A DNA stretch of 64,000 bases from Tumebacillus lacus (lineage in GTDB: Bacteria > Bacillota > Bacilli > Tumebacillales > Tumebacillaceae). Below the pieces are notes generated by a model that was not told the origin of the DNA, ran no database searches, and was given only the letters and a program-made list of their open reading frames with translations. Positions 1-11,009 of the stretch are shown piece by piece. A program made the position numbers and the translations under genes. The stretch lies in the NCBI RefSeq assembly GCF_026410385.1, contig NZ_JAPMLT010000018.1:1-64000 (forward strand), written 5' to 3'. How positions within the stretch are numbered: the stretch's first letter is position 1; each line of letters opens with the position of its first letter.

Positions 1-231
<231 letters not shown>

Positions 232-325
232 AAAATAGGCGTCAGCCTAACTCATCTAACATTCGCATCCAGTTTTCAGGGAACACCAAACTCCCAAACC
301 AACCCGTCCTGCACCTGACGCCCGC

Positions 326-420
326 CCGAGCGGTTGGGGTGTCCCTTGGAGGAGCGAGTTGTTTTGGCCGGTTTTGCCAAAACGTGTTTGAGCGGGGCAA
401 GGGATACCCCGGCCGCTCGG
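326..420 (+). repeat. 23S-5S spacer inverted repeat with nested hairpin
   Basis: Two 20-base arms (326-345 and 401-420) pair along their whole length once G-U pairs are allowed. The 55-base loop holds a perfect 8-bp hairpin, GTTTTGGC at 361-368 with GCCAAAAC at 376-383. A long stem between 23S and 5S fits a precursor-rRNA processing structure; that role is inferred from position only. The remaining spacer bases show no gene. Confidence 0.6.
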
Positions 421-450
421 ACCACCCAGCAGCACTCAAAGCAAAAAAAC

Positions 451-567
<117 letters not shown>

Positions 568-588
568 CGTTTTGTTATTTCGCAAATG

Positions 589-625
589 AAAGACCCGATC
601 CAAACCCGGATCGGGTCTTTTTATC
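589..625 (+). terminator. rRNA operon terminator
   Basis: The stem AGACCCGATCC / GGATCGGGTCT encloses the short loop AAAC and runs into TTTTTA. It lies 20 bases after 5S. Confidence 0.9.
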
Positions 626-699
626 GTTATTCAAAACACTTGTCTAATAAGCGATACAACCTTAGTTGATTGTTAACAAAAATTATATATAACTGACTA

Positions 700-728
700 T
701 TGAACATAACAAGATAATCCATTATAAT
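700..728 (+). promoter_or_regulatory. Sigma-A promoter of first C39-like peptidase
   Basis: TTGAAC at 700-705 and a perfect TATAAT at 723-728 are separated by 17 bases in a very AT-rich stretch. The start codon lies about 40 bases downstream. The AGGGGG Shine-Dalgarno follows at 756-761. Confidence 0.7.
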
Positions 729-769
729 AAAGGTATATTCACGAAAATAAATTACAGGGGGAATTATCT

Positions 770-1348
770 ATGTTCAAAAAAATCATCACCTCCGCAGTCC
801 TCACGACTGCACTCGTCACCGGCGCGGTAGCAGTTCCAGGCCTTACCCAAGCTCCGGTAGCAGAAGCAGCATTCAATGCACCTCTTTACAAACAAACCGA
901 CTCCCGTTGGTCTGCAGACCTGATGGGCGGTGGTGGTACCATCGGTGCAGAGGGCTGCGTCATCACCTCTGTCGCAATGGCACTGGCTCACAAAGGCATC
1001 ACCATCAGCGGCGCCACCACCACCCCGAAAAACTTCAACACCTGGCTGAAAGGCAACGGCGGTTACTCCGGCGACCTGCTCGTCTGGGGCGCGGTACCGA
1101 AGCTCAGCTCCCGCATCACCTTCCAAGGTCGTTACACCGGCGGTACCTCTCTCTCCGCTTCGACTCTGCGCAGCTACCTCGATGCAGGCAACAAAGCGGT
1201 TATCGCACAAGTTCGCAGCGGCTCGCACTGGGTATTGCTGAAGAGCCACAACGGCGGCACCACCTTCTACTGCAACGATCCGGGCTACTCCTCCACCTAT
1301 TACACCACGAGCAACTTCACCGGCTTCGCAGTCTACACGATCAACTAA
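770..1348 (+). CDS. Secreted C39-like cysteine peptidase, copy 1
   Basis: This 192-residue protein is predicted to be exported and to fold as a papain-like C39-family (peptidase_C39_2) domain. Residues 1-33 form a Sec signal peptide with a KK n-region, a hydrophobic core and an AEA cleavage site. The mature part has the QxDxRW and MGGGGTIGxEGC motifs, with candidate catalytic Cys63, His153 (SHWVLL) and Asp170 (CNDPG). The substrate is unknown; C39-like domains include bacteriocin-leader peptidases and secreted hydrolases. It has its own promoter and terminator, and a close paralogue lies 170 bases downstream. Peptidase activity is inferred from motifs. Confidence 0.85.
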   Translation: MFKKIITSAVLTTALVTGAVAVPGLTQAPVAEAAFNAPLYKQTDSRWSADLMGGGGTIGAEGCVITSVAMALAHKGITISGATTTPKNFNTWLKGNGGYSGDLLVWGAVPKLSSRITFQGRYTGGTSLSASTLRSYLDAGNKAVIAQVRSGSHWVLLKSHNGGTTFYCNDPGYSSTYYTTSNFTGFAVYTIN

Positions 1349-1360
1349 TAGAAGAAAGAG

Positions 1361-1396
1361 ACTGTTGACGGGATCCTCTCGTCAACGGTTTTTTAT
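1361..1396 (+). terminator. Terminator after peptidase copy 1
   Basis: The stem CTGTTGACG / CGTCAACGG has a 9-base loop and is followed by TTTTTTATTATT. It separates the two peptidase genes into independent transcripts. Confidence 0.85.
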
Positions 1397-1444
1397 TATT
1401 ATAGGGAAATATGATCTAATTAGGCAGAATAGTAAAAATGAGCA

Positions 1445-1473
1445 TTGTAAAACTATATACAACATGGTATATT
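1445..1473 (+). promoter_or_regulatory. Sigma-A promoter of second C39-like peptidase
   Basis: TTGTAA at 1445-1450 and TATATT at 1468-1473 are 17 bases apart. TGG immediately before the -10 gives an extended -10 (TGn) element. The spacing matches the promoter of the first copy, but the sequence differs. Confidence 0.65.
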
Positions 1474-1520
1474 AAAATCAAGATTCATACTAAAAACAAA
1501 CACTTAAGGAGAGATCATCC

Positions 1521-2114
1521 ATGATCAAAAAAGCTCTGACCTCCCTCGTACTCACCACCGCACTGGTCACCGGCGCGGTAGCAGTTCCGGGTATGACCCA
1601 AACTCCGGCAGCAGAAGCAAACTTCGTCGCTCCGCTCTATAAACAAACCGATTCTCGCTGGTCGGCCGACCTGATGGGCGGCGGCGGCACCATCGGTTCC
1701 GAAGGCTGCGTCATCACCTCCGTTGCGATGGCACTGGCTCATAAAGGCATCACCATCAGCGGCGCCACCACCACCCCGAAAAACTTCAACACCTGGCTGA
1801 AAGGCAACGGCGGCTACTCCGGCGACAACCTCGTCTGGGGCGCAGTTCCGAAATTGAACTCCTCCCGTATCACCTTCCAAGGTCGTTACTACGGCGGTAC
1901 CTCTACTTCGGGCTCCCTGTCCTCGGCTACCCTGCGCTCCTACCTGGACGCAGGCAACAAAGCGATCATCGCTCAAGTCCGCGGCGGCGCTCACTGGGTG
2001 CTCTTGACCGGCCACAACGGCGGCCTGATCTTCGCTTGCAACGATCCGGGCTATTCCAACACCTCCTATGCAAACACCGACTTCACCGGCTTCGCAGTCT
2101 ACACCATCAACTAA
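1521..2114 (+). CDS. Secreted C39-like cysteine peptidase, copy 2
   Basis: This 197-residue protein is a close paralogue of the preceding gene. The signal peptide, the QTDSRW and MGGGGTIG motifs and the block from TIS to NGGYSGD are almost unchanged. Candidate catalytic residues are Cys63, His158 (AHWVLL) and Asp175 (CNDPG). The five extra residues lie before the His motif, in the Thr/Ser-rich surface segment around 128-136. AAGGAG at 1506-1511 supports the ATG. The mature C-terminal half varies more than the active-site half, which would fit duplication followed by change at the substrate-facing or surface part; this is inference. Confidence 0.85.
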   Translation: MIKKALTSLVLTTALVTGAVAVPGMTQTPAAEANFVAPLYKQTDSRWSADLMGGGGTIGSEGCVITSVAMALAHKGITISGATTTPKNFNTWLKGNGGYSGDNLVWGAVPKLNSSRITFQGRYYGGTSTSGSLSSATLRSYLDAGNKAIIAQVRGGAHWVLLTGHNGGLIFACNDPGYSNTSYANTDFTGFAVYTIN

Positions 2115-2124
2115 TCAACACACA

Positions 2125-2165
2125 AAAAAGGCTGTCGACGAGTACTTCGTCGACAGCCTTTTTAC
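2125..2165. terminator. Bidirectional terminator between peptidase 2 and tetR-type gene
   Basis: A perfect 14-bp stem (AAGGCTGTCGACGA / TCGTCGACAGCCTT) with a 5-base loop is flanked by A-runs on the left and T-runs on the right. It can therefore end transcription of both convergent genes. Confidence 0.9.
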
Positions 2166-2171
2166 AAATAC

Positions 2172-2750
2172 CTACTGTTCTTTCGTCATCCCGTCCAAGA
2201 ACAGATCCGCAAACAACCCTGCGATCTGCTCGGCCGTCAACTTGCCGCCTTCCTTATACCAGCGGTACGCCCAGTTGCACGACCCCAGGATCGCCAGCGC
2301 CGTCACCCGTGCATTGACCGGGCGGAACTCTCCCGCCGCGACCCCTTCCTCCAGCATGCGCGTCCACAGATTGAGATACTTGTCGCTCAGTTCCTGAATC
2401 ACCTTCTGCGGCTCTTCCTTCAACGAAAATGCCTCGCGCAGCAACACCGTCGTGAGCGACTGGTGTGTCGTGACCACATGCAGATGATTTTCCAACGCTT
2501 GCAACAAACGCTCGCGATTGGTCAGCGCCTGATCTTCCAGCAGTCGCTCCATCTTGGCGTTGAAGTCGCTGATCGAGCGATGCGCCAATTGCATCAGCAG
2601 ATCTTCCTTGCTGGAGATGTAGTGATAGAGAGACCCTTTTTGCAACCCGACTTCATCGGCGATATCCTGTACCGATGTCGCGTGATACCCTTTGCGTTCA
2701 AAAAGTTTTACCGCTGCTTGGGCGATCTCTTCATATTTATTCGAAGCCAT
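2172..2750 (-). CDS. TetR/AcrR-family transcriptional regulator
   Basis: This 192-residue protein (counted from the chosen start) has an N-terminal TetR helix-turn-helix. Its typical signature reads AVKLFERKGYHATSVQDIAD, then VGLQKGSLYHYISSKEDLL at about residues 27-45. The C-terminal all-helical domain would bind a ligand. The ATG at 2750 (MASNKYEEIAQ) places the HTH as in the family and follows AGGGAAGAG; longer upstream frames have no support. It is divergent from the HAD hydrolase gene and convergent with the peptidase pair. The C-terminal half resembles regulators of lipid metabolism, but the ligand and targets cannot be told from sequence. Confidence 0.88.
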   Translation of the reverse strand: MASNKYEEIAQAAVKLFERKGYHATSVQDIADEVGLQKGSLYHYISSKEDLLMQLAHRSISDFNAKMERLLEDQALTNRERLLQALENHLHVVTTHQSLTTVLLREAFSLKEEPQKVIQELSDKYLNLWTRMLEEGVAAGEFRPVNARVTALAILGSCNWAYRWYKEGGKLTAEQIAGLFADLFLDGMTKEQ

Positions 2751-2819
2751 TTTCCGTCTCTTCCCTTCTCTGCCGGACACGGCATAAGCCGCAATGCCTT
2801 TGTGTACCCTTAAAAAAGA

Positions 2820-2849
2820 ATCATAATTGGTATACCCTGAGAACGTCAA
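2820..2849 (-). promoter_or_regulatory. Sigma-A promoter of the TetR-type gene
   Basis: Read on the minus strand, TTGACG (2844-2849) and TATGAT (2820-2825) are 18 bases apart, upstream of the regulator. The element lies between the two divergent genes, so autoregulation is possible, but no clear palindromic operator was seen. Confidence 0.6.
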
Positions 2850-2887
2850 GAATACTGCTCACATTTCCGAGGAAGGCCGGGTGAAAC

Positions 2888-3571
2888 ATGAACGCAACCC
2901 ATCCCATACAAGCTGTCATCTTCGACGTCGACGGTACCCTCTACCAAACGGAGCGGGTCGCCGTTCCGGCATTTCGCCGCACCTTTGAAGACCTGCGCAA
3001 CGAAAGTTTATACGACGGCGAGACCCCTTCCGAAGACCGGATCCTCTCCTGTTTTGGCATGACCATCCCGGAGTTGTGGGAGACCCTGCTCCCGGACGCC
3101 GACATGAACGTACGCGACCGCGCCAACGAGATGCTCGCCCATCACGAGATCGCCCTGATGAAAGAGGGCGAAGGCCGCCTCTACAAAGGCGTGCGCAAAG
3201 TCCTCACCTCTCTGCATAACCGCAACATCCCCCTCTTCGTCTGCTCCAACGGTGAAAAGCGCTACGTCGACACCGTGCTGAAAACCACCGGCATCTGCTC
3301 GCTCTTTACGCAATGTTACGCAGCCGGTGCCTACAAAACGGAGAAAAAGTCCGACCTCCTCGCCATCCTGCTGCGAGACCACGACTTGATCAACGCGCAG
3401 GCTGTCATGGTCGGCGACCGCAAATCGGACATCACGGCGGGCATCGACAATCGCATCCCGACGGTCGGTTGCGACTTTGGTTTTGCCGGGGAGGACGAAC
3501 TCGCTCAAGCTACCGTCAAAATCAAGTCCTTTGACGAACTCTCTGACATTCTCGATCAATTGGTCAGATAA
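2888..3571 (+). CDS. HAD-family hydrolase (phosphatase-like)
   Basis: This 227-residue cytoplasmic protein shows all four haloacid-dehalogenase motifs. These are FDVDGT with nucleophile Asp13 and acid Asp15, CSNG (motif II), a lysine in AYKTEKKSD (motif III) and VGDRKSD (motif IV). A helical cap domain lies between motifs I and II, as in phosphoglycolate or pyrophosphate phosphatases (Gph/PpaX-like). The substrate cannot be assigned from sequence. It is transcribed divergently from the TetR-type gene, and the ATG follows GGAAGGCCGGG. Confidence 0.85.
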   Translation: MNATHPIQAVIFDVDGTLYQTERVAVPAFRRTFEDLRNESLYDGETPSEDRILSCFGMTIPELWETLLPDADMNVRDRANEMLAHHEIALMKEGEGRLYKGVRKVLTSLHNRNIPLFVCSNGEKRYVDTVLKTTGICSLFTQCYAAGAYKTEKKSDLLAILLRDHDLINAQAVMVGDRKSDITAGIDNRIPTVGCDFGFAGEDELAQATVKIKSFDELSDILDQLVR

Positions 3572-3671
3572 GGTCAATCCGAAAGATCAAGAATGGTCAA
3601 GAAAAACGAAGATATGTCCCGACAAACGAATAATTTTCAGACAAATGGGCACAGTGGGGAACAGATAGCTC

Positions 3672-3700
3672 TTGGTCTTTTCCCATGAAGTGAATATAAT
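3672..3700 (+). promoter_or_regulatory. Sigma-A promoter of the ctsR operon
   Basis: TTGGTC (3672-3677) and TATAAT (3695-3700) are 17 bases apart. The predicted start of transcription, near 3707, falls just before the CtsR operator. Confidence 0.75.
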
Positions 3701-3710
3701 AAAATCAAAA

Positions 3711-3727
3711 GGTCAATATTAGTCAAA
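3711..3727 (+). promoter_or_regulatory. CtsR operator
   Basis: Two direct heptads, GGTCAAT and AGTCAAA, are separated by 3 bases. They match the known CtsR box (RGTCAAA, 3 bases, RGTCAAA) except for one base. The site covers the predicted transcription start, which fits repression of the ctsR-mcsA-mcsB-clpC operon by its own first product. Confidence 0.82.
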
Positions 3728-3765
3728 GTCAGATGGATCGACGGAGGAGGGAGGATACGGGCACT

Positions 3766-4224
3766 ATGCGCAATATCTCCGACATCATCGAACAACATTT
3801 AAAACAGATCCTCACCAACTCGCAAGGCGTCGTCGAAATCAAACGCAGTGAGTTGGCGGACGAGTTTCAATGTGTGCCCTCCCAGATCAATTACGTGATC
3901 AGCACCCGGTTCACCGTGGAAAAAGGTTACATCGTCGAATCCAAACGCGGCGGCGGCGGCTACATCCGAATCACCAAAGTCGGATTGGACCGCAACAAAA
4001 GCCTGCACCGCACGATCCTCGACATCATCGGTTCGTCGCTCACGTCGCGCGAGGCCGAGGGATTTATCCATCGATTGCTCGAGGAGCAGGTGATCTCGAC
4101 TCGCGAGGCGCTGATGATGCGAGCTGTTGTCTGCAGCGATATCCTCGCACTCCCGCCGGGCGTGCGCGATCAGGTGCGGGCCAGTCATTTGTCGGCTATG
4201 CTCGTCGCCATCCTCAAGGGGTAA
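3766..4224 (+). CDS. ctsR: CtsR, heat-shock repressor of class III genes
   Basis: This 152-residue dimeric repressor binds CtsR boxes in front of clp genes and is released on heat or protein stress. The N-terminal winged helix-turn-helix carries the family signature FQCVPSQINYVISTRFT and the glycine-rich wing SKRGGGGYIRI that senses temperature. The ATG at 3766 (MRNISDIIEQ) matches the family start and follows GGGAGG; an upstream ATG at 3733 would precede the ribosome site. It is first in the mcsA-mcsB-clpC operon, with a CtsR box in its own promoter. Confidence 0.97.
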   Translation: MRNISDIIEQHLKQILTNSQGVVEIKRSELADEFQCVPSQINYVISTRFTVEKGYIVESKRGGGGYIRITKVGLDRNKSLHRTILDIIGSSLTSREAEGFIHRLLEEQVISTREALMMRAVVCSDILALPPGVRDQVRASHLSAMLVAILKG

Positions 4225-4252
4225 CAGGTTTTCTTGGAAAGGGGAGAGCACC

Positions 4253-4801
4253 ATGCTGTGCCAGGAATGCAACCAAAGGGACGCGACCGTCCACTTCACC
4301 AAGATCATCAACCAAGAGAAGACGGAGTATCATCTCTGCGACGCCTGCGCCCGCGATACGGGCGATTTCATGATGAAAGGCAACGCGGGCGGATTCTCTT
4401 TTCATAATCTGTTGAGCGGTCTGCTCGGATTTGAGCAAACCGGGATGCCGGGCTTTGGAGCCCCCGGGCAACAAGGGCAAGCATCCGCTCCTGTGCGCTG
4501 CGAGACCTGCGGACTCGGCTATCAACAATTTGTCCAAGTCGGCCGCTTCGGCTGTGCGGATTGCTACAAGCATTTTTCCGGCAAATTGGAACCGATGCTG
4601 CGCCGCATCCACGGCGGGGCCACCACGCACACAGGGAAATTTCCCCGTCGCACCGGTGGTGTGATCAAACTTCGCCAGCAACTGGCAAGGCTCAGACAGG
4701 ACATGCAAGAAAAGATCTCGCTGGAGCAATTTGAAGAAGCGGCGGTCATTCGCGATCGCATCCGCGAGATGGAAGGTCAGATCGAACAGGGGGGGATGTA
4801 A
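4253..4801 (+). CDS. mcsA: McsA, zinc-binding activator of McsB
   Basis: This 182-residue protein has four CxxC pairs (Cys3/6, 29/32, 83/86, 101/104), expected to bind zinc, and a C-terminal UVR coiled-coil motif (about 139-174). In Bacillus McsA activates the arginine kinase McsB and helps inactivate CtsR under stress. It ends 3 bases before mcsB, which suggests translational coupling. The ATG follows AAAGGGGAGAG. Confidence 0.95.
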   Translation: MLCQECNQRDATVHFTKIINQEKTEYHLCDACARDTGDFMMKGNAGGFSFHNLLSGLLGFEQTGMPGFGAPGQQGQASAPVRCETCGLGYQQFVQVGRFGCADCYKHFSGKLEPMLRRIHGGATTHTGKFPRRTGGVIKLRQQLARLRQDMQEKISLEQFEEAAVIRDRIREMEGQIEQGGM

Positions 4802-4804
4802 GGC

Positions 4805-5881
4805 ATGGCGGTGCAAGATTTCCTTCACGACGCAAGCCGGTGGATGCGGGAAGACGGTCCGCACTCGGACATCGTGATCTCCACCCGCATCCGCATCGCG
4901 CGCAACCTCAGCGATCTCCCGTTTCCGATCCTGATGAACGACTCGCAAGCCGAAGAGATCACCCGCCGTGTGGCGGACGCGGTCTTTTCGCCGGAGTTTC
5001 AGGAGAAGTCGGGCGGCTCCTATGAGATCATCCCCCTGATGAACGTCCCGCACGTCGATCGGCAGGCGTTGGTGGAAAAATACCTGATCTCCTCGTCTCT
5101 CGTCGAACACGCCCGCCGCAGCGCCGTCGCCTTACGCGATGACGAAGCGGTGTCGATCATGATCAACGAAGAAGACCACCTGCGCCTGCAAGTCCTGATG
5201 CCAGGACTGCAACTGGGTGCGGCGTGGGAGCTGGCGACCACCATCGACGACCTGCTGGAAGCCAAACTCAACTACGCCTTTGATGAAAAATACGGCTATC
5301 TCACCGCCTGCCCGACCAACGTCGGCACCGGCATCCGCGCCTCGGTGATGCTGCATCTGCCAGCCCTCGTCGTCACGCAGCAGATCAACCGCGTGCTCTC
5401 CGCACTGGGTCAAGTCGGCCTCGTGGTGCGCGGCGTGCACGGTGAAGGCACCGACGCGGTGGGCAATCTGTTCCAGCTCTCCAACCAGATCACGCTCGGC
5501 CAGTCGGAAGAGGAGATCATCCAGAGCCTCGAATCGGTGGCCCGCAAGATCATCGAGCACGAGCAGCAAGCCCGTCAGTTCCTGATGGAAGAAAATCGGG
5601 AAGTGATCGAGGACCGCATCGCCCGCTCGTTCGGCATCCTCGCCTACGCGAGGCGATTGGACTCCCGCGAGTCGATGCAGCGGCTGTCGGACGTGCGCCT
5701 TGGCATCGATCTGGGCGTCATCAAAGGTGTGTCGCAAAATATTTTAAAAGAGCTGATGGTCATGACCCAACCGGCCTTCATGCAAAAATACTCCGGCACC
5801 GAATTGGCACCGGGGGAGCGTGACTGGCGGCGCGCCGATCTCGTTCGCGAGCGGTTGCGCATGGATCAAGGTCATATCTGA
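4805..5881 (+). CDS. mcsB: McsB, protein arginine kinase
   Basis: This 358-residue ATP:guanido phosphotransferase phosphorylates arginines, marking CtsR and damaged proteins for ClpC-ClpP. It shows the STRIRIARNL start of the kinase fold, NEEDH at about 121-125, and the CPTNVGTG loop with active-site Cys169. The C-terminal RDxxRA motif (Arg339-Ala344), which binds phosphoarginine allosterically, is intact. The length matches the B. subtilis enzyme. No residue loss is seen, so both catalysis and feedback are predicted to work. Confidence 0.97.
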   Translation: MAVQDFLHDASRWMREDGPHSDIVISTRIRIARNLSDLPFPILMNDSQAEEITRRVADAVFSPEFQEKSGGSYEIIPLMNVPHVDRQALVEKYLISSSLVEHARRSAVALRDDEAVSIMINEEDHLRLQVLMPGLQLGAAWELATTIDDLLEAKLNYAFDEKYGYLTACPTNVGTGIRASVMLHLPALVVTQQINRVLSALGQVGLVVRGVHGEGTDAVGNLFQLSNQITLGQSEEEIIQSLESVARKIIEHEQQARQFLMEENREVIEDRIARSFGILAYARRLDSRESMQRLSDVRLGIDLGVIKGVSQNILKELMVMTQPAFMQKYSGTELAPGERDWRRADLVRERLRMDQGHI

Positions 5882-5941
5882 TATCCAGGTCATATCGCAG
5901 AGAACTGATGGAATAAGATTCATTACTTGGAGGTGTGAACC

Positions 5942-8377
<2,436 letters not shown>

Positions 8378-8383
8378 TCAAAT

Positions 8384-8415
8384 AAACCCGGTTCCTTGGC
8401 GAACCGGGTTTTTTG
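8384..8415 (+). terminator. clpC operon terminator
   Basis: The stem AAACCCGGTTC / GAACCGGGTTT is followed by a T-run. It lies 6 bases after the clpC stop. Confidence 0.9.
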
Positions 8416-8424
8416 CTGTATGAT
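8396..8424 (+). promoter_or_regulatory. Candidate radA promoter inside the clpC terminator
   Basis: TTGGCG (8396-8401) and TATGAT (8419-8424) are 17 bases apart, 45 bases before radA. The -35 lies in the loop and 3' arm of the clpC terminator, so the two signals share DNA. Confidence 0.5.
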
Positions 8425-8468
8425 GGAGAATGGAACCTTTTGAAAACTCATGGGCGAAAGGGACGATC

Positions 8469-9845
8469 ATGGCTAAGTATAAATCAAAATTTGTGTGCCA
8501 AGACTGTGGGTATGAAAGCCCGAAATGGATGGGCAAATGTCCGGGATGCGGCCAATGGAACACCATGGTGGAAGAGGTCGCGACAACGAGCAAGCCATCT
8601 GCGCACGGCGAATTGCATCACCTGCAGACGGAACCTTCCAAACCGAGCAAGATCACCGAGATCAATACTGTGGAAGAAGTTCGGCAACACAGCGGAACCA
8701 GTGAATTTGACCGCGTCTTGGGCGGCGGTATCGTCGCCGGATCGCTCGTGCTGGTCGGGGGGGACCCCGGCATCGGCAAATCGACCCTGCTGCTGCAGAC
8801 CGCGCATGCCATCGCCAAACAAGGCCTGCGCATGCTCTACGTCTCCGGCGAGGAATCGGCCAAGCAGATCAAACTGCGGGCGGATCGTCTGGGCGCTCTC
8901 TCTGATAACCTCTACATCCTGCCCGAGACTGACCTTGAGCGGATCGAGGCGCATATCAAACTGGTCAATCCGAACTTCCTGATCGTCGACTCGATACAAA
9001 CGGTGTACCGCCCGGGCTTGCAGTCCGCACCGGGCAGCGTCGGGCAGGTGCGCGAATGCACTGCGTTCCTGCTGCGCATCGCCAAATCGCTGAACATCGC
9101 CACCTTCATCGTCGGACACGTGACGAAGGAGGGCGCGATTGCAGGTCCTAGAATGTTGGAACACATGGTCGACGCCGTCTTGTACTTTGAAGGCGAGCGT
9201 CACAATACCTACCGCATTCTGCGGGCTGTCAAAAACCGCTTCGGCTCGACCAACGAGATCGGCATCTTCGAAATGCGCGAGGGCGGGCTTGAGGAAGTGA
9301 CCAATCCTTCTGAACTGTTTCTGTCCGAACGCCCGCACGGGGTGGCCGGCTCTTGCGTCGTGGCCAGCATGGAAGGCACGCGACCGGTCTTGCTTGAGAT
9401 TCAAGCGCTTGTCACGCCGTCCTCTTACGGCACGCCGCGACGGATGGGCACCGGACTCGATCACAACCGGGTCTCCCTGATCATGGCGGTCTTGGAGAAG
9501 CGGATGGGGCTGTACCTGCAATCGCAGGACGCCTACGTCAACGTCGCAGGCGGCGTGCGGGTCGATGAGCCCGCCGTCGACCTTGGCATCGCGCTTGCGC
9601 TGGCTTCCAGTTTTCGTGAGCAACTCATGCGACCGACCGACGTATACATTGGAGAGGTCGGTTTGACAGGTGAAGTGCGCGGCGTGTCCCGAATCGAGCA
9701 GCGGGTGCGGGAAGCGATGAAGCTCGGCTTTACCCGCGTGATCGTGCCGACGAAAAATCTGCGCGGCTGGCAGCCCCCGGGAGACATTGAAGTCATCGGA
9801 GTCGAGACGGTCCAGGAGGCGTTCCAAGTAGCATTAGGGGGATGA
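8469..9845 (+). CDS. radA: RadA, DNA repair/recombination ATPase
   Basis: This 458-residue protein supports branch migration in homologous recombination and DNA repair. It has an N-terminal zinc finger (CQDCG ... CPGCG), a RecA-like core with Walker [10 protein letters not shown] (97-105), the RadA-specific KNRFG motif, and a C-terminal Lon-like domain. The ATG at 8469 (MAKYKSKF) matches the family; in-frame codons upstream lie before AAAGGGA. The stop codon overlaps the earliest possible disA start as ATGA. Confidence 0.96.
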   Translation: MAKYKSKFVCQDCGYESPKWMGKCPGCGQWNTMVEEVATTSKPSAHGELHHLQTEPSKPSKITEINTVEEVRQHSGTSEFDRVLGGGIVAGSLVLVGGDPGIGKSTLLLQTAHAIAKQGLRMLYVSGEESAKQIKLRADRLGALSDNLYILPETDLERIEAHIKLVNPNFLIVDSIQTVYRPGLQSAPGSVGQVRECTAFLLRIAKSLNIATFIVGHVTKEGAIAGPRMLEHMVDAVLYFEGERHNTYRILRAVKNRFGSTNEIGIFEMREGGLEEVTNPSELFLSERPHGVAGSCVVASMEGTRPVLLEIQALVTPSSYGTPRRMGTGLDHNRVSLIMAVLEKRMGLYLQSQDAYVNVAGGVRVDEPAVDLGIALALASSFREQLMRPTDVYIGEVGLTGEVRGVSRIEQRVREAMKLGFTRVIVPTKNLRGWQPPGDIEVIGVETVQEAFQVALGG

Positions 9846-9850
9846 CGGGT

Positions 9851-10930
9851 ATGAGAGACGATATCAAAAAAGAAAACCTGATCAACAAGATCCTCCGCTT
9901 GATCGCACCGGGCACTCCGTTGCGTGACGGCTTGGAGAACGTGCAGCGGGCGAAGACAGGCGCGCTGATCGTGATCGGCAACTCGGCGCAGGTGATGGAG
10001 ATCGTCGACGGCGGCTTCACGATCAATTGCGAGTTTTCGCCGGCATCGCTCTATGAACTGGCAAAGATGGACGGGGCGATCATCCTGTCCGAAGACGGCA
10101 AGCGCATCCTCGCCGCCAATACGCAGCTCAATCCCGACCCGTCGATCCCGTCCTTTGAGACCGGGACCCGGCACCGGACGGCGGAGCGCGTGGCCAAGCA
10201 AACGGGACACATCGTCGTCTGCATCTCGCAGCGCCGCGATGTGATCACGCTCTATCAGTCCAATTTCCGCTACACGCTGAAAGACATCGGCGTGATCCTG
10301 ACGAAAGCCAACCAGGCGATCAACACGCTGGAAAAATACAAATCGGTCCTCGACCAAGCGCTCACCAACCTCTCCGCCCTCGAATTTGAGGAGATGGTCA
10401 CCTTGCACGAAGTGGCGATGGTGATCCAACGCTTTGAGATGGTGCTGCGCATCAAGTCGGAGATTCGCCGCTATATCACCGAGCTCGGCACCGAAGGCCG
10501 CCTGATCTCGATGCAATTGGAGGAATTGGTCTCAAAGGTAGACGAAGAGGCATACCTTTTGGTCAAGGACTATTGCAAAGATTCGGTCGATGCCACGCCG
10601 CACCACATTCTGACGGAGTTGCACTCGCTCTCCGCTGATGAATTGCTGGAAAGCAACCAGTTGGTGAGAGTTCTCGGGTACGCGGGGAATATTAATATCA
10701 CCGAAGAACCTGTTTCGTCTCGCGGCTATCGGATTCTCAGCAAGATTCCGCGCTTGCCGCAACCTGTGATCGAAAATCTTGTGGATCGGTTCGAGTCTCT
10801 GCCGAACGTCCTCTCCGCTTCCATCGATGAACTCGACGATGTCGAAGGCATCGGTGAAGTGCGTGCGCGGGCGATCAAAGAAGGCATGAAGCGGATCTCG
10901 GAGCAAGTATTTATCGACCGGCATATCTAA
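9851..10930 (+). CDS. disA: DisA, diadenylate cyclase and DNA-scanning protein
   Basis: This 359-residue octameric enzyme makes c-di-AMP from two ATP and senses branched DNA. The N-terminal DAC domain has the catalytic DGA (74-76) and RHR (107-109) motifs. A helical spine follows, then a C-terminal helix-hairpin-helix domain ([14 protein letters not shown]). The ATG at 9851 lies 9 bases after AGGGGG. The alternative ATG at 9842 overlaps the radA stop but directly abuts that ribosome site, so it is less likely. Confidence 0.95.
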   Translation: MRDDIKKENLINKILRLIAPGTPLRDGLENVQRAKTGALIVIGNSAQVMEIVDGGFTINCEFSPASLYELAKMDGAIILSEDGKRILAANTQLNPDPSIPSFETGTRHRTAERVAKQTGHIVVCISQRRDVITLYQSNFRYTLKDIGVILTKANQAINTLEKYKSVLDQALTNLSALEFEEMVTLHEVAMVIQRFEMVLRIKSEIRRYITELGTEGRLISMQLEELVSKVDEEAYLLVKDYCKDSVDATPHHILTELHSLSADELLESNQLVRVLGYAGNINITEEPVSSRGYRILSKIPRLPQPVIENLVDRFESLPNVLSASIDELDDVEGIGEVRARAIKEGMKRISEQVFIDRHI

Positions 10931-11009
10931 GCGATGTACTTGGGGGAAAGGGACGGCCTGCGCTGCTGTCCTTTGCGCAGGTATTCCGTGAAAAGGGAGG
11001 TACTGCCTA

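Noticed and set aside
3571-3605. Extra GGTCAA half-sites downstream of the HAD gene as a second CtsR operator
   Set aside because: The heptads are not spaced by 3 bases and are far from the promoter; only 3711-3727 has the right layout.
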